A stretch of 64,000 nt of DNA from an uncultured Oscillospiraceae bacterium (GCA_934565655.1 CAKTIE010000011.1:1-64000); one strand, 5' to 3'. Positions 44,891 to 53,261 are shown, counted from the stretch's first letter. A program made the numbers and translations. The notes: generated from the sequence alone by a model not told the origin.

Positions 44891-46165
44891 TTACCGGACG
44901 ATCAGGCTCTCACGCTCGGCGCCGACGGAGACGTAGCCGATGCGGCAGCCGATGGCCTTTTCCACATACTCCACATAGTCGCGGGCAGCCTGAGGCAGCT
45001 CCTCCCAGGTGCGCGCGCCGGAGATGTCGCACTGCCAGCCGGGACGGTACTTCATCACGGGCTTGGCCTGCTCCAGTACCGCCGGGAAGGGAAAGTCATG
45101 GGTGATCTGGCCGTCGATCTCATAGGCGGCGCAGACGGGGATCTCGGCCATGTAGCTGAGGATATCCAGCTTGGTCAGGGCGATGTTGGTGGCGCCCTGG
45201 GTCTCTACGCCGTAGCGGGTGGCCACCAGATCAATGGGGCCTACGCGGCGGGGACGGCCGGTCTTGGCGCCGTACTCGGCCCCGGCCTCACGGAGCTTCT
45301 CGGCGTCCTCACCGAACCACTCGCAGGTGAAGGGGCCTTCACCCACGCAGGAGGAATAGGCCTTTACCACGCCCACCACCTCGTCGATTTTGGCGGTAGG
45401 CAGGCCCGCGCCCACAGGGGCATAGGCCGCGATGGTATTGGAGGAGGTGGTGTAGGGATAGATCCCGTAGTCCAGATCCCGCAGCGCACCCAGCTGGCCT
45501 TCAAACAGAATGGACTTGCCCTCGGCCTGTGCCTGGCGCAGATAGCGGCCCGTGTCGGCCACATAGGGACGCACCTGACCGCCGAAGCGATCCAGCCACT
45601 CCAGCATTTGCTCCATGGTGTAGCCCTCCGCGCCGTAGACCTCCCGCAGGATCAGGTTCTTCCACTCCAGCAGATCCTGCAGATGGGCCTTCAGGTGCTC
45701 GGGATACAGCAGCTCACCGGCCTGAATGGTCTTTTTCTGGTACTTATCGGAATAGAACGGCGCGATGCCCTGCTTGGTGGAGCCGTACTTCTTGTCCTTC
45801 AGGCGGGCCTCCTCCAGCGCGTCCAGCTCGCGGTGCCAGGGCAGCAGCAGGGACGCCCGGTCGCTGACCATCAGGTTTTCCGGGGAAATGGACACGCCGG
45901 CGGCACGGAGCGTCTCGATCTCCGCCACCAGATTCTCACAGTCCAGGGCCACGCCGTTGCCCAGAATGTTCATCACGCCCTTGCGGAAGATGCCGGAGGG
46001 CAGCAGATGCAGAGCGAACTTGCCCATGTCGTTGATGACGGTATGACCGGCGTTGCCGCCGCCCTGATACCGCACCACCACATCATACTGCTCAGTCAGG
46101 TAATCCACCATGCGGCCCTTACCCTCGTCACCCCAGTTGATACCTACGATCGCACAATTTGCCAT
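44891..46165 (-). CDS. purA: Adenylosuccinate synthetase
   Basis: Joins IMP and aspartate with GTP, the first step from IMP to AMP; 424 residues. N-terminal P-loop 'GINWGDEGKGRMVDYL' (residues 8-23), 'GGGNAGHTV' (~36-44) and the GTP-specificity 'TKLDILSYM' late in the protein. CAGGAGGCAG precedes the ATG. With purB downstream it completes IMP to AMP. It is divergent from pduL. Confidence 0.97.
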   Translation of the reverse strand: MANCAIVGINWGDEGKGRMVDYLTEQYDVVVRYQGGGNAGHTVINDMGKFALHLLPSGIFRKGVMNILGNGVALDCENLVAEIETLRAAGVSISPENLMVSDRASLLLPWHRELDALEEARLKDKKYGSTKQGIAPFYSDKYQKKTIQAGELLYPEHLKAHLQDLLEWKNLILREVYGAEGYTMEQMLEWLDRFGGQVRPYVADTGRYLRQAQAEGKSILFEGQLGALRDLDYGIYPYTTSSNTIAAYAPVGAGLPTAKIDEVVGVVKAYSSCVGEGPFTCEWFGEDAEKLREAGAEYGAKTGRPRRVGPIDLVATRYGVETQGATNIALTKLDILSYMAEIPVCAAYEIDGQITHDFPFPAVLEQAKPVMKYRPGWQCDISGARTWEELPQAARDYVEYVEKAIGCRIGYVSVGAERESLIVR

Positions 46166-46221
46166 GTCTGCTGCCTCCTGTTCTATATTTTACAATATGT
46201 GTCTCAAATAAACAACAGCTT

Positions 46222-46250
46222 ATTATAGACATAACGGTGGGATAAGTAAA
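46222..46250 (-). promoter_or_regulatory. Promoter of purA
   Basis: Minus strand TTTACT (46250-46245), 17-base spacer, TATAAT (46227-46222). No purine riboswitch is visible in the short leader. Confidence 0.6.
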
Positions 46251-46301
46251 GTATGCATTTTATATGGGTGAAATAAGTGAAAATAATAGTAAAATCCGCC
46301 C

Positions 46302-46330
46302 TTGCAACCGCCGCAGCGGTGTGATACAAT
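46302..46330 (+). promoter_or_regulatory. Promoter of pduL
   Basis: TTGCAA (46302-46307), 17-base spacer containing CCGCCGCAGCGG, TACAAT (46325-46330). Confidence 0.6.
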
Positions 46331-46380
46331 ATTCCAACATATTATGGCACGCTTTGCCGTGCGCAAGGAGGAAAATCACC

Positions 46381-46944
46381 ATGTCTTTCATGATCGAAAC
46401 ATCTGCCCGTCATATCCACCTGACCCAGGAGTCCGTGGAGAAGCTGTTTGGCGAGGGCTATCAGCTGACCATCCGCAAGCCCCTGTCCTATCCCGGCCAG
46501 TACGCCAGCAATGAGCGCCTGACCATCGTCGGCCCCAAGAAGGAAATGGCCAACGTGTCCATCCTGGGCCCCACCCGTAAGGCTGATCAGGTGGAGATCT
46601 CCGCCACTGACGCCCGCACTCTGGGCATTAACGCTCCCATTCGCGAGAGCGGCGACGTGAAGGGCTCCGGCGCATGTAAGCTAATCGGGCCCAAGGGCGA
46701 GCTGGATCTGACCGAGGGCGTGATCATCGCCAAGCGTCACCTGCACGTCACCGAGGAGGACGCCGCCGAGATGGGCATCAAGAATGGCGAGATCATCAAG
46801 GTGGCCTGCGGCGGCGAGGGCCGTAAGCTGATCTTCGACGACGTGGTCGTTCGTGTCAATGTGGGCGGCGCTACCACCATGCACATCGACACCGACGAGT
46901 CTCAGGCTGCCAACAACCCCACCGTGGGCGAGATTTTCCGCTGA
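46381..46944 (+). CDS. pduL: PduL-type phosphate acyltransferase
   Basis: Transfers acyl groups between CoA and phosphate (propanoyl- or acetyl-CoA to acyl phosphate); 187 residues. Two barrel-like halves each carry a zinc histidine pair: 'SARHIHLT' (residues 7-14) and 'AKRHLHVTEEDA' (~120). There is no N-terminal encapsulation helix and no shell genes nearby, so it is probably a free phosphotransacylase making ATP with acetate kinase. I chose the ATG at 46381 (MSFMIETSARH) with AAGGAGG upstream. Confidence 0.92.
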   Translation: MSFMIETSARHIHLTQESVEKLFGEGYQLTIRKPLSYPGQYASNERLTIVGPKKEMANVSILGPTRKADQVEISATDARTLGINAPIRESGDVKGSGACKLIGPKGELDLTEGVIIAKRHLHVTEEDAAEMGIKNGEIIKVACGGEGRKLIFDDVVVRVNVGGATTMHIDTDESQAANNPTVGEIFR

Positions 46945-46960
46945 GCGACATATATAAAAT

Positions 46961-46994
46961 AACAAAAGAGACGGCGTGAGCCGTCTCTTTTGTT
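46961..46994. terminator. Bidirectional terminator between pduL and the second MATE gene
   Basis: AACAAAAGAGACGGC/GCCGTCTCTTTTGTT with a GTGA loop. Confidence 0.9.
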
Positions 46995-48393
46995 ATTCAT
47001 GGGCGTGGGTCAGGTGATGGTGTCTGGATACGAAGCCCTCCTTGCGGTACAGCTTGCGCAGCATGAAGAAGTAGCACACCAGATGGGTCAGGAACGTCAG
47101 TGCCCAGGAGATGGGATAGGACCAGTAGATGGTCTCCGGCGTGTGGAACCGGGGGATCTGGAAGACGGTGGCGATCCACACCACGCGGAAGGCGCAGGCG
47201 CCCAGCAGCGTGACGATCATGGGAGTGATGGAGTAGCCGATGCCGCGGATGGAGCCGACGATCACGTCCATCAGACCGCACAGGACGTAGGGCAGGAACA
47301 TGATGGTGATGCGCACCATACCGGCGGCCACCACCGTGTCACTGTTGGAGTAGATATGCAGCAGCTCCGGGCCGAAGAAGTAGCCCAGCAGGCCGCCCAC
47401 CAGCGCTACCGTGGCCGAGCAGGCGGCGGAGCACAGCGCGATGGGCTTCAGCCGTTCCAGCTTGCCCGCGCCGTAGTTCTGGCTGGTGAAGGCCATATTG
47501 GCCTGACAAAAGGCGTTGCAGGCCACATAGATGAAGCCCTCGATATTGCTGGCAGCGGTGTTGCCGGAGATCACCGTCTCACCGAAGCCGTTGATGGACG
47601 CCTGAATGATCACGTTGGACAGGGAGAAGGCCACGCCCTGGATACCGGAGGGGATGCCGATCTCCAGGATCTGCCACAGGCGGGGCAGGGTGATGCGCAG
47701 CTCACGCAGCTCAAGGCGGATGTCGCCCTCCTCATGCATCAGGCAGCGTACCACCAGAAAAGCGGACAGACACTGGCTGACCACCGTGGCGATGGCCACG
47801 CCCGCCACATCCAGCTGGAATACGATCACCAGCAGCAGGTTCAGCGCCACGTTGACGATACCAGCGGCGATCAGGTAGTACAGGGGCCGCCGGGTGTCGC
47901 CCACCGAGCGAAGCAGCGCCGCGCCGAAGTTATAGAGCATGGCGGCGGGCATGCCCAGGAAGTAGATCCGCAGGTACAGCGCCGCCAGCGGCAGGATGGA
48001 GTCCGGTACCTGCATCAGGTGCAGCAGCGGCCGGGCCGTGACAACGCCTACCACCGCCAGCAGCAGACCGCTGAGGAACGCCAGCAGCATGGAGGTATGC
48101 ACCGTCTGGCGCAGGCCCTCCCGGTTGCCGGCGCCGGTGTAGCGGGCTGCCAGAATATTGGCGCCCACGGACAGTCCCACGAACAGGTTCACCATCAAAT
48201 TGATGAGGGCGGCGTTGGAGCCCACGGCGGCCAGAGAGTTGTCCCCGGCGAATTTGCCTACCACCACGATGTCCGCCGCGTTGAACAGCAGCTGCAATAC
48301 GCTGGAGCACATCAGCGGCAGGGCGAAGGTCAATATTTTCGGCAGCAGCTTACCGCTGCACATGTCGATCTCGTAGCGGCTGGTACGGGCCAT
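46993..48393 (-). CDS. MATE-family efflux transporter (second copy)
   Basis: A 466-residue MATE antiporter with about twelve membrane segments ('ILTFALPLMCSSVLQLLFNA' near the N terminus). The C terminus ends in a His-rich tail (SRHHHLTHAHE), not seen in the copy at 25207-26571, with which it shares the general pattern but clearly differs. AAGGAGGAAC precedes the ATG. A family A repeat lies in its leader. Substrate unknown. Confidence 0.9.
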   Translation of the reverse strand: MARTSRYEIDMCSGKLLPKILTFALPLMCSSVLQLLFNAADIVVVGKFAGDNSLAAVGSNAALINLMVNLFVGLSVGANILAARYTGAGNREGLRQTVHTSMLLAFLSGLLLAVVGVVTARPLLHLMQVPDSILPLAALYLRIYFLGMPAAMLYNFGAALLRSVGDTRRPLYYLIAAGIVNVALNLLLVIVFQLDVAGVAIATVVSQCLSAFLVVRCLMHEEGDIRLELRELRITLPRLWQILEIGIPSGIQGVAFSLSNVIIQASINGFGETVISGNTAASNIEGFIYVACNAFCQANMAFTSQNYGAGKLERLKPIALCSAACSATVALVGGLLGYFFGPELLHIYSNSDTVVAAGMVRITIMFLPYVLCGLMDVIVGSIRGIGYSITPMIVTLLGACAFRVVWIATVFQIPRFHTPETIYWSYPISWALTFLTHLVCYFFMLRKLYRKEGFVSRHHHLTHAHE

Positions 48394-48474
48394 GGGAGTT
48401 CCTCCTTGTGTTTATTGTGTGGGTATCGGAGGTCATTGAGAGTCAGTGCTCACACTGGCGTGGCAATCCGTTTC

Positions 48475-48590
48475 CAAAGCCTCCCTTGTGTAAAGGGAGG
48501 TGGCGCGAAGCGCCGGAGGGATTGTCCGGTAATGTAACAATCCCCCAGTCGGCCTTGCGGCCGACAGCCCCCTTTGCACAAGGGGGCCTC
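48475..48590. repeat. Palindromic repeat family A, copy 4
   Basis: Left arm 'AAGCCTCCCTTGTGTAAAGG' and right arm 'CCCCTTTGCACAAGGGGGCC'. Inner hairpins GGCGCGAAGCGCC and GTCGGCC/GGCCGAC. It sits between the likely minus-strand promoter near 48620-48645 and the MATE start at 48393, so it would be part of that mRNA leader. The rest of the 335-base gap holds promoters only. Confidence 0.8.
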
Positions 48591-48662
48591 ATAAGGTGTC
48601 CCCGAATCAGTCCAATTATCATATCATCTTTTAACAAAAATGCAACACCCATTTTGTATTTC

Positions 48663-48692
48663 TTGACAAAATGTTCCGTTTCCCTCTATAAT
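48663..48692 (+). promoter_or_regulatory. Promoter of the CmpB-like gene
   Basis: TTGACA (48663-48668), 18-base spacer, TATAAT (48687-48692): consensus boxes 37 bases before the start codon. Confidence 0.8.
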
Positions 48693-48728
48693 TGAACCGA
48701 CTACTACTGACGCAATGAGGTGCCGCTT

Positions 48729-49604
48729 ATGACTTGGACGCTGCTGTGCCAGCTGATCGTGCTGTTTTTCGTGTTCTCCGTGCTGGGCTGGATGATGGAG
48801 GTCACGCTGAAGTACATCCAGTACCACCGGTTCATCAACCGGGGGTTCCTCATCGGCCCCTACTGCCCCATTTACGGCAGCGGTGTGGTGCTGGTGACGG
48901 TGCTGGTGGGCGGCCTGATCGGTATCCGCGGCGGCACGCCGGGCGAGGTGTTTCTGGCGGGCTTCTTTATCTGCGGCGGACTGGAGTATTTCATCAGTTG
49001 GTACATGGAGAAGGTGTTCCATGCACGCTGGTGGGATTACAGCCGCAAGCCAATGAACCTGAACGGCCGCGTGTGGATCGGTAATCTGATGCTGTTCGGC
49101 CTGGCCAGCGTGGTCATCGTGCTGTGGATCGATCCGCTGTACTTCCGCATCATTGAAAAGCTGCCTCTGTTCTGGCTGCATTTTGCCGCCATCGCCATCG
49201 CGGCGCTGCTGCTGACGGACTGCGTCATCTCCCATGTGCTGATGGACATCGTCCGCAAGGAGATCGACGCACAGGAGGGCGACAGCACCGAGGAGATCAG
49301 CCGCCGCGTCCACGAGCTGCTGCGTGACCGGAACCTGTTCCTGCGCCGTATCCATCAGGCGTATCCCGAGCTGCAGGCCCATCCCCGCGCCATGGTGGAG
49401 CGGCTGAAGCAGGCCCGGCAGGAGTTCAAGGAGTCCAACCGCCGGGTGAAGGAGCTGCTGGACGAGATGGCCCGCCGCCGGAAGAACGGCGAGGCGCTGG
49501 AGGAGATCACCGCCCGTCTGGAGGCCGCTGCCGCCGCCATGAAGGAGCGCCGCGACAAGCTGCGGGAGCTGGAGCACAAGTTCCGCCGGAAGGAAGAGGA
49601 ATAA
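48729..49604 (+). CDS. Putative ABC-transporter type IV (CmpB-like) membrane protein
   Basis: A 291-residue protein. Residues 1-165 hold about five membrane segments with 'FSVLGWMMEVTLKYIQYHRF' and 'NRGFLIGPYCPIYGSGVVLV', characteristic of the ABC_trans_CmpB family (PF06541). Residues 170-291 form a charged, probably coiled-coil cytoplasmic tail rich in Glu, Arg and Lys. Despite the family name a transport role is unproven. I chose the ATG at 48729 with GAGG 8 bases upstream; an in-frame GTG at 48720 is less likely. Confidence 0.8.
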   Translation: MTWTLLCQLIVLFFVFSVLGWMMEVTLKYIQYHRFINRGFLIGPYCPIYGSGVVLVTVLVGGLIGIRGGTPGEVFLAGFFICGGLEYFISWYMEKVFHARWWDYSRKPMNLNGRVWIGNLMLFGLASVVIVLWIDPLYFRIIEKLPLFWLHFAAIAIAALLLTDCVISHVLMDIVRKEIDAQEGDSTEEISRRVHELLRDRNLFLRRIHQAYPELQAHPRAMVERLKQARQEFKESNRRVKELLDEMARRRKNGEALEEITARLEAAAAAMKERRDKLRELEHKFRRKEEE

Positions 49605-49641
49605 AAGGAAGGCGATGCCATCGGCATCGCCTTCCTTTTTT
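49605..49641. terminator. Bidirectional terminator
   Basis: AAAGGAAGGCGATGCC/GGCATCGCCTTCCTTT followed by T-run, between converging CmpB-like and hydrogenase genes. Confidence 0.92.
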
Positions 49642-49661
49642 GATATATGGTCGTGATACGC

Positions 49662-51200
49662 TCAGTGACGGCTGACCCGGTCCCATTCCTCGCTGTCCTC
49701 ATGCAGCAGGGAGAGATCGTTGATATACGCCGTTTCCAGCGGATTGCTCAGCGGCGCGGCAGCCTTGTACTTCTCCAGCCACGCCTTGGACTTTTCCGGC
49801 GGGCGGACGGTGCCTGCGCCTGCGATGCAGCCGCCGGGGCAGGCCATGCCCTCCAGCAGATAGCCGTCGTATTTGCCGGTGCGGGCGATGCGCAGCATCT
49901 GGCGGCACTCCCGCAGACCCTCGGCATACACGGTCTTGACCTCCATGTCCGGGTTCTCACGGTGGATCACGTCCTCCACCGCCTTGGCCACGCCGCCGCT
50001 GGCGGCAAAGCCTACGCCGGGGGCGCTGGCCTCAAAGTGGGACTCCACATCGGGGATCTGGCTGAAGTCGATGTTCTTGGCCTCGAACATGCCGCGCAGC
50101 TCCTCAAAGGTCAGCACGAAGTCCACCTCGCTGCGGACGCTGCGGCGGCTGGCTTCCAGCTTCTTGGCGGCGCAGGGGCCGATAAAGGCCACGCGGCAGT
50201 TGGGGTCCCGGCGCTTCATCAGCCGGGCCGTCAGCACCATGGGGGTCATGGTCATGGAGATATAGGGCGCCATGCCGGGGAACTCCTTCTTGGCCATCAT
50301 GGCCCAGGCGGGGCAGCAGGAGGTGGCCATAAAGGGCTGCTTTTCCGGTACGTTCTCCATGAACTCCTCGGCTTCCTCAATGGCGCACAGGTCGGCGCCG
50401 ATGGCGACCTCCTCCAGCGCGGCGAAGCCCAGCATCTTCATGGCCTCCTTGATCTGGCCGGCGGTGACCTTGTCACCGAACTGGCCCCAGAAGGCCGGGG
50501 CGATGATGGCGACGACCTTCTGGCCCTTGTTGATGGCATGGATCAGCTGGAACAGCTGGCCCTTGTCCACGATGGCGCCGAAGGGGCAGTTTACCAGGCA
50601 CATACCGCAGCTGACGCACTTGTCCTGATCGATCTGGGCGCGGCCCAGCTCGTCGCTGGTGATGGCGTTCATGCCGCAGGCCTCGGTGCAGGGTCGCTCG
50701 AACTTGATGATGGCCTGATAGGAGCAGCTCTGCTTGCAGCGGCCGCACTTGATGCACTTTTCCTGATCAATGACCGCCTTGCCCTTGACGAAGGAGATGG
50801 CGTTCTTGGGGCAGGCGTGATAGCAGTGGTGGGCCAGACAGCCCTGACACATATTGGTGACTTCGTAGTGGGTGGGCGGGCAGGCGTTGCAGGCGTACTT
50901 GATGATGTTGATCAGGGGAGGGTCATAGTACTTCTCGGCAATGGCGCTTTCCTCCACGCCGGTGCTCAGCAGGCTGTGCTCCGACACGGAGCGCAGCGGC
51001 AGGCCCATGGCAAGGCGGATGCGCTCGCCCACGATGGCGCGCTCCAGAAAGATGGACTCGCGCATGGTGGCCTTTTCGCCGGGCAGTATTTCATACGGCA
51101 GCTTTTCCATCCGGGAGTAATCCTCGTCATACGCCATTTTCGCCACCTCGGCGAATACGCGCTTGCGGGTATCGGCAATGCTGCAGGTAATGTTTCTCAT
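49662..51200 (-). CDS. [FeFe]-hydrogenase, group B-like, with ferredoxin-type Fe-S domain
   Basis: A 512-residue cytoplasmic iron-sulfur protein. The Cys-rich N-terminal part includes 'CNACPPTHYEV' and 'CQGCLAHHCYHACP', then two 4Fe-4S motifs ('CIKCGRCKQSC', 'CVSCGMCLVNCP'). The H-cluster domain has the three signature motifs 'TSCCPAW', 'IGPCAAKKLEA' and 'EGMACPGGCIAGAG'. These are the group B variants of the usual motifs. No HydE, F or G maturases or electron-transfer subunits are adjacent. Likely H2 production or sensing coupled to ferredoxin; its direction and partner are not shown by the sequence. It is divergent from cysK. Confidence 0.9.
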   Translation of the reverse strand: MRNITCSIADTRKRVFAEVAKMAYDEDYSRMEKLPYEILPGEKATMRESIFLERAIVGERIRLAMGLPLRSVSEHSLLSTGVEESAIAEKYYDPPLINIIKYACNACPPTHYEVTNMCQGCLAHHCYHACPKNAISFVKGKAVIDQEKCIKCGRCKQSCSYQAIIKFERPCTEACGMNAITSDELGRAQIDQDKCVSCGMCLVNCPFGAIVDKGQLFQLIHAINKGQKVVAIIAPAFWGQFGDKVTAGQIKEAMKMLGFAALEEVAIGADLCAIEEAEEFMENVPEKQPFMATSCCPAWAMMAKKEFPGMAPYISMTMTPMVLTARLMKRRDPNCRVAFIGPCAAKKLEASRRSVRSEVDFVLTFEELRGMFEAKNIDFSQIPDVESHFEASAPGVGFAASGGVAKAVEDVIHRENPDMEVKTVYAEGLRECRQMLRIARTGKYDGYLLEGMACPGGCIAGAGTVRPPEKSKAWLEKYKAAAPLSNPLETAYINDLSLLHEDSEEWDRVSRH

Positions 51201-51349
51201 GGTGTTTCCTTTCTATGCGTGTGTTGTTCCAAATTCCATATTATATGGGGCGCTTCGGCCTTTGTCAACCCCATCCCGGCGGGAGTTGCCGCCAGATTTG
51301 GGAGAGCTGTCCGCTGACATATTTTTCCGGAAATTTTTTGATTTTATGC

Positions 51350-51378
51350 TTGACAATCCGGTAGTGCTGTGGTATAAC
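51350..51378 (+). promoter_or_regulatory. Promoter of cysK
   Basis: TTGACA (51350-51355), 17-base spacer, TATAAC (51373-51378). An inverted repeat begins four bases downstream. Confidence 0.8.
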
Positions 51379-51381
51379 ACA

Positions 51382-51400
51382 ACCAACCTACCTGGTTGGT
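51382..51400 (+). promoter_or_regulatory. Inverted-repeat operator at the cysK start site (Rrf2-type candidate)
   Basis: ACCAACC - TACCT - GGTTGGT, a perfect 7-bp inverted repeat placed over the expected transcription start. A close relative, ACCAATCCGGTAGGT, lies inside the promoter of the Rrf2-family gene (53232-53246), pointing to that protein as the common regulator. Confidence 0.65.
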
Positions 51401-51431
51401 AGTAATTTTGCAAAACTGTGAGGTGTGCGTC

Positions 51432-51494
51432 ATGCGCCACATTGTCTATTCGTTTTCTATGGATCACCGATGTTGTCCCTGCCTGTGCCTGTAA
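51432..51494 (+). CDS. Cysteine-rich leader peptide upstream of cysK
   Basis: A 20-residue [23 protein letters not shown], with GAGGTG six bases before the ATG. It lies between the cysK promoter and the cysK start (53 bases downstream of its stop). Four of its last seven residues are cysteine, encoded TGT TGT CCC TGC CTG TGC CTG. Position and composition fit a regulatory peptide whose translation slows when charged tRNA-Cys is scarce. No terminator hairpin is visible after it, so control may be translational or Rho-dependent. That it is translated is inferred. Confidence 0.65.
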   Translation: MRHIVYSFSMDHRCCPCLCL

Positions 51495-51547
51495 AGAAAC
51501 AAAATCAACAAACAACATCTGATACGTATAGAAAAGGAGAACATACC

Positions 51548-52480
51548 ATGTCTAACATTTATACTTCCGCTGACCAGCTGATCGGTAAGACCCCCCTGCT
51601 GGAGCTGACCCATATTGAAAAGAAGCATGACCTGAAGGCGAAGATCCTGGCGAAGCTGGAATACTTCAATCCCGCAGGCAGCGTTAAGGACCGTATCGCC
51701 AAGGCCATGATCGACGACGCCGAGGCCAAGGGCCTGCTGAAGGAGGGCAGCGTCATCATCGAGCCTACCTCCGGCAACACCGGTATCGGTTTGGCCTCCG
51801 TGGCCGCCGCCCGCGGCTACCGCATCATCATCGTCATGCCTGAGACCATGAGCGTGGAGCGCCGCCAGCTGATGAAGGCATACGGTGCGGAGCTGGTGCT
51901 GACCGAGGGCAGCAAGGGCATGAAGGGCGCTATCGCCAAGGCCGACGAGCTGGCCAAGGAGATCCCCAACAGCTTCGTACCCGGCCAGTTTGTCAACGCC
52001 GCCAACCCCAAGGCGCACTATGCCTCCACCGGCCCGGAGATCTATGCCGACACCGACGGCAAGGTGGATATCTTTGTGGCAGGCGTGGGCACCGGCGGCA
52101 CCATCACCGGTGTGGGCCAGTATCTGAAGGCCCAGAACCCCGCCGTCAAGGTGGTGGCCGTGGAGCCCAAGTCCTCCGCCGTGCTGTCCACCGGTGTGGC
52201 AGGCGCTCATAAGATCCAGGGCATCGGCGCGGGCTTTGTGCCTGACGTGCTGGATACCAAGGTCTATGACGAGATCATCCCCGTGGAGAACGACGACGCC
52301 TTTGCCACCGGCAAGGAGATCGGCAAGGCTGAGGGCGTACTGGTGGGCATTTCCTCCGGCGCGGCGGTGTGGGCCGCCATCCAGCTGGCCCAGCGTCCGG
52401 AAAACGCCGGGAAGAACATCGTTGTCCTTCTGCCGGATACCGGTGACCGCTATCTCTCCACCCCTTTGTTTGCTGACTGA
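51548..52480 (+). CDS. cysK: Cysteine synthase A (O-acetylserine sulfhydrylase)
   Basis: PLP enzyme making cysteine from O-acetylserine and sulfide; 310 residues, homodimer. The PLP lysine is Lys47 in '[14 protein letters not shown]'; '[11 protein letters not shown]' near residue 75 binds the substrate, and '[12 protein letters not shown]' near 180 binds the PLP phosphate. I chose the ATG at 51548 ([20 protein letters not shown]) with AAAAGGAG upstream. Promoter operator and Cys-rich leader both point to control by sulfur or cysteine status. No cysE is adjacent. Confidence 0.97.
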   Translation: MSNIYTSADQLIGKTPLLELTHIEKKHDLKAKILAKLEYFNPAGSVKDRIAKAMIDDAEAKGLLKEGSVIIEPTSGNTGIGLASVAAARGYRIIIVMPETMSVERRQLMKAYGAELVLTEGSKGMKGAIAKADELAKEIPNSFVPGQFVNAANPKAHYASTGPEIYADTDGKVDIFVAGVGTGGTITGVGQYLKAQNPAVKVVAVEPKSSAVLSTGVAGAHKIQGIGAGFVPDVLDTKVYDEIIPVENDDAFATGKEIGKAEGVLVGISSGAAVWAAIQLAQRPENAGKNIVVLLPDTGDRYLSTPLFAD

Positions 52481-52527
52481 GCGTACACTTTCCTACGCTA
52501 TCTTCCTTTCTCTCCTCAATATTAGAA

Positions 52528-52556
52528 CAGCGCCGCAGGCTAAGCCTGCGGCGCTG
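52528..52556 (+). terminator. Terminator of cysK
   Basis: CAGCGCCGCAGGC/GCCTGCGGCGCTG with a TAA loop, 48 bases after the stop. Confidence 0.8.
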
Positions 52557-52561
52557 CTCTA

Positions 52562-52752
52562 CCTTATCAAAAGGGCAGCCTGCCCTTCTGATAAATGGGA
52601 TTCGCTCCGACCCGTGTTCTTTCGCCCGCAAGAGCGGGCGAAAGAACACTCTCTCCGCGCAAAGTGTTTTTCGCCACGCGCATGTCGCGGCGAAAAACGA
52701 TTCAAATGCTTCGCCGCCATAGCGGGCGGCGAATTCTGCGAAGCTGTTTTTA
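52562..52752. repeat. Structured repeat element C, copy 2
   Basis: About 190 bp matching 33783-33973 through four hairpins: TTATCA..GGGCA/TGCCC..TGATAA, CTTTCGCCCGC/GCGGGCGAAAG, TTTTTCGCC/GGCGAAAAA and TTCGCCGCC/GGCGGCGAA. The single-stranded links 'CGCTCCGACCCG' and 'CTCTCTCCGCGCAAAGT' are identical. It lies between the converging cysK and rrf2 genes. Confidence 0.85.
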
Positions 52753-52766
52753 TTTGTTGTTACAGA

Positions 52767-53192
52767 TCAAATCACATAATTGTCCGCTGTGGGCGCGTCC
52801 AGCAGGTCGGCCAGCGTGATTTTGGAGAAATACTCCCGGGTCAGCTTGTAGTAGCCCTCCCATACCGGCAGGGTGCGGCACTCCGCCGCCCGCTGGCAGG
52901 GCTCGGCGTTATCCTGCAGGCAGGCCACCGGGGCCAGATCGCCCTCCGCCAGCGACAGGATCTCCCACAGGGTGTAATCCTCCGGCAGCCGGGTCAGGCG
53001 GTAGCCGCCGCCGATGCCGTGTACGCTTTCGATCAGACCCGCCGCCTTCAGGGCCGGGGTCAAGCGCTCGATGTATTTCAGAGAGATATCCTGCCGCGCG
53101 GCCACGTCCTTCATGGGGATGAAGCGGCCGTTGTGATGCTGGGCCAGATCCAGCAGGATACGGATGGAATAGCGTCCCTTCGTTGAGATCAT
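52767..53192 (-). CDS. Rrf2/IscR-family transcriptional regulator
   Basis: A 141-residue winged-helix repressor of the Rrf2 family. The N terminus 'MISTKGRYSIRILLDLA' and wing 'GIGGGYRLTR' are typical. Cys91, Cys99 and Cys105 give a C-x7-C-x5-C cluster, close to the C-x5-C-x5-C that holds the [2Fe-2S] in IscR; CymR-type relatives usually lack it. Its promoter carries a site like that at cysK, suggesting self-control and control of cysK in response to Fe-S or cysteine status. GGAGGAGGGG precedes the ATG. Confidence 0.9.
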   Translation of the reverse strand: MISTKGRYSIRILLDLAQHHNGRFIPMKDVAARQDISLKYIERLTPALKAAGLIESVHGIGGGYRLTRLPEDYTLWEILSLAEGDLAPVACLQDNAEPCQRAAECRTLPVWEGYYKLTREYFSKITLADLLDAPTADNYVI

Positions 53193-53223
53193 ATGGTCCC
53201 CTCCTCCGGACGAGATATGCCTT

Positions 53224-53253
53224 AGTATACCACCAATCCGGTAGGTAAGGCAA
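53224..53253 (-). promoter_or_regulatory. Promoter and operator of the Rrf2-family gene
   Basis: Minus strand TTGCCT (53253-53248), 18-base spacer, TATACT (53229-53224). The spacer holds ACCTACCGGATTGGT (53246-53232), a close match to the cysK operator, so the repressor could block its own promoter. Confidence 0.7.
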
Positions 53254-53261
53254 TAGCTTCT

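Noticed and set aside
46166-46380. Purine riboswitch between purA and pduL
   Set aside because: No conserved three-stem purine aptamer core; the gap is explained by two divergent promoters and short leaders.
46990-48537. Plus-strand open frame of 515 codons over the second MATE gene
   Set aside because: Antisense shadow; the minus-strand protein has full MATE features.
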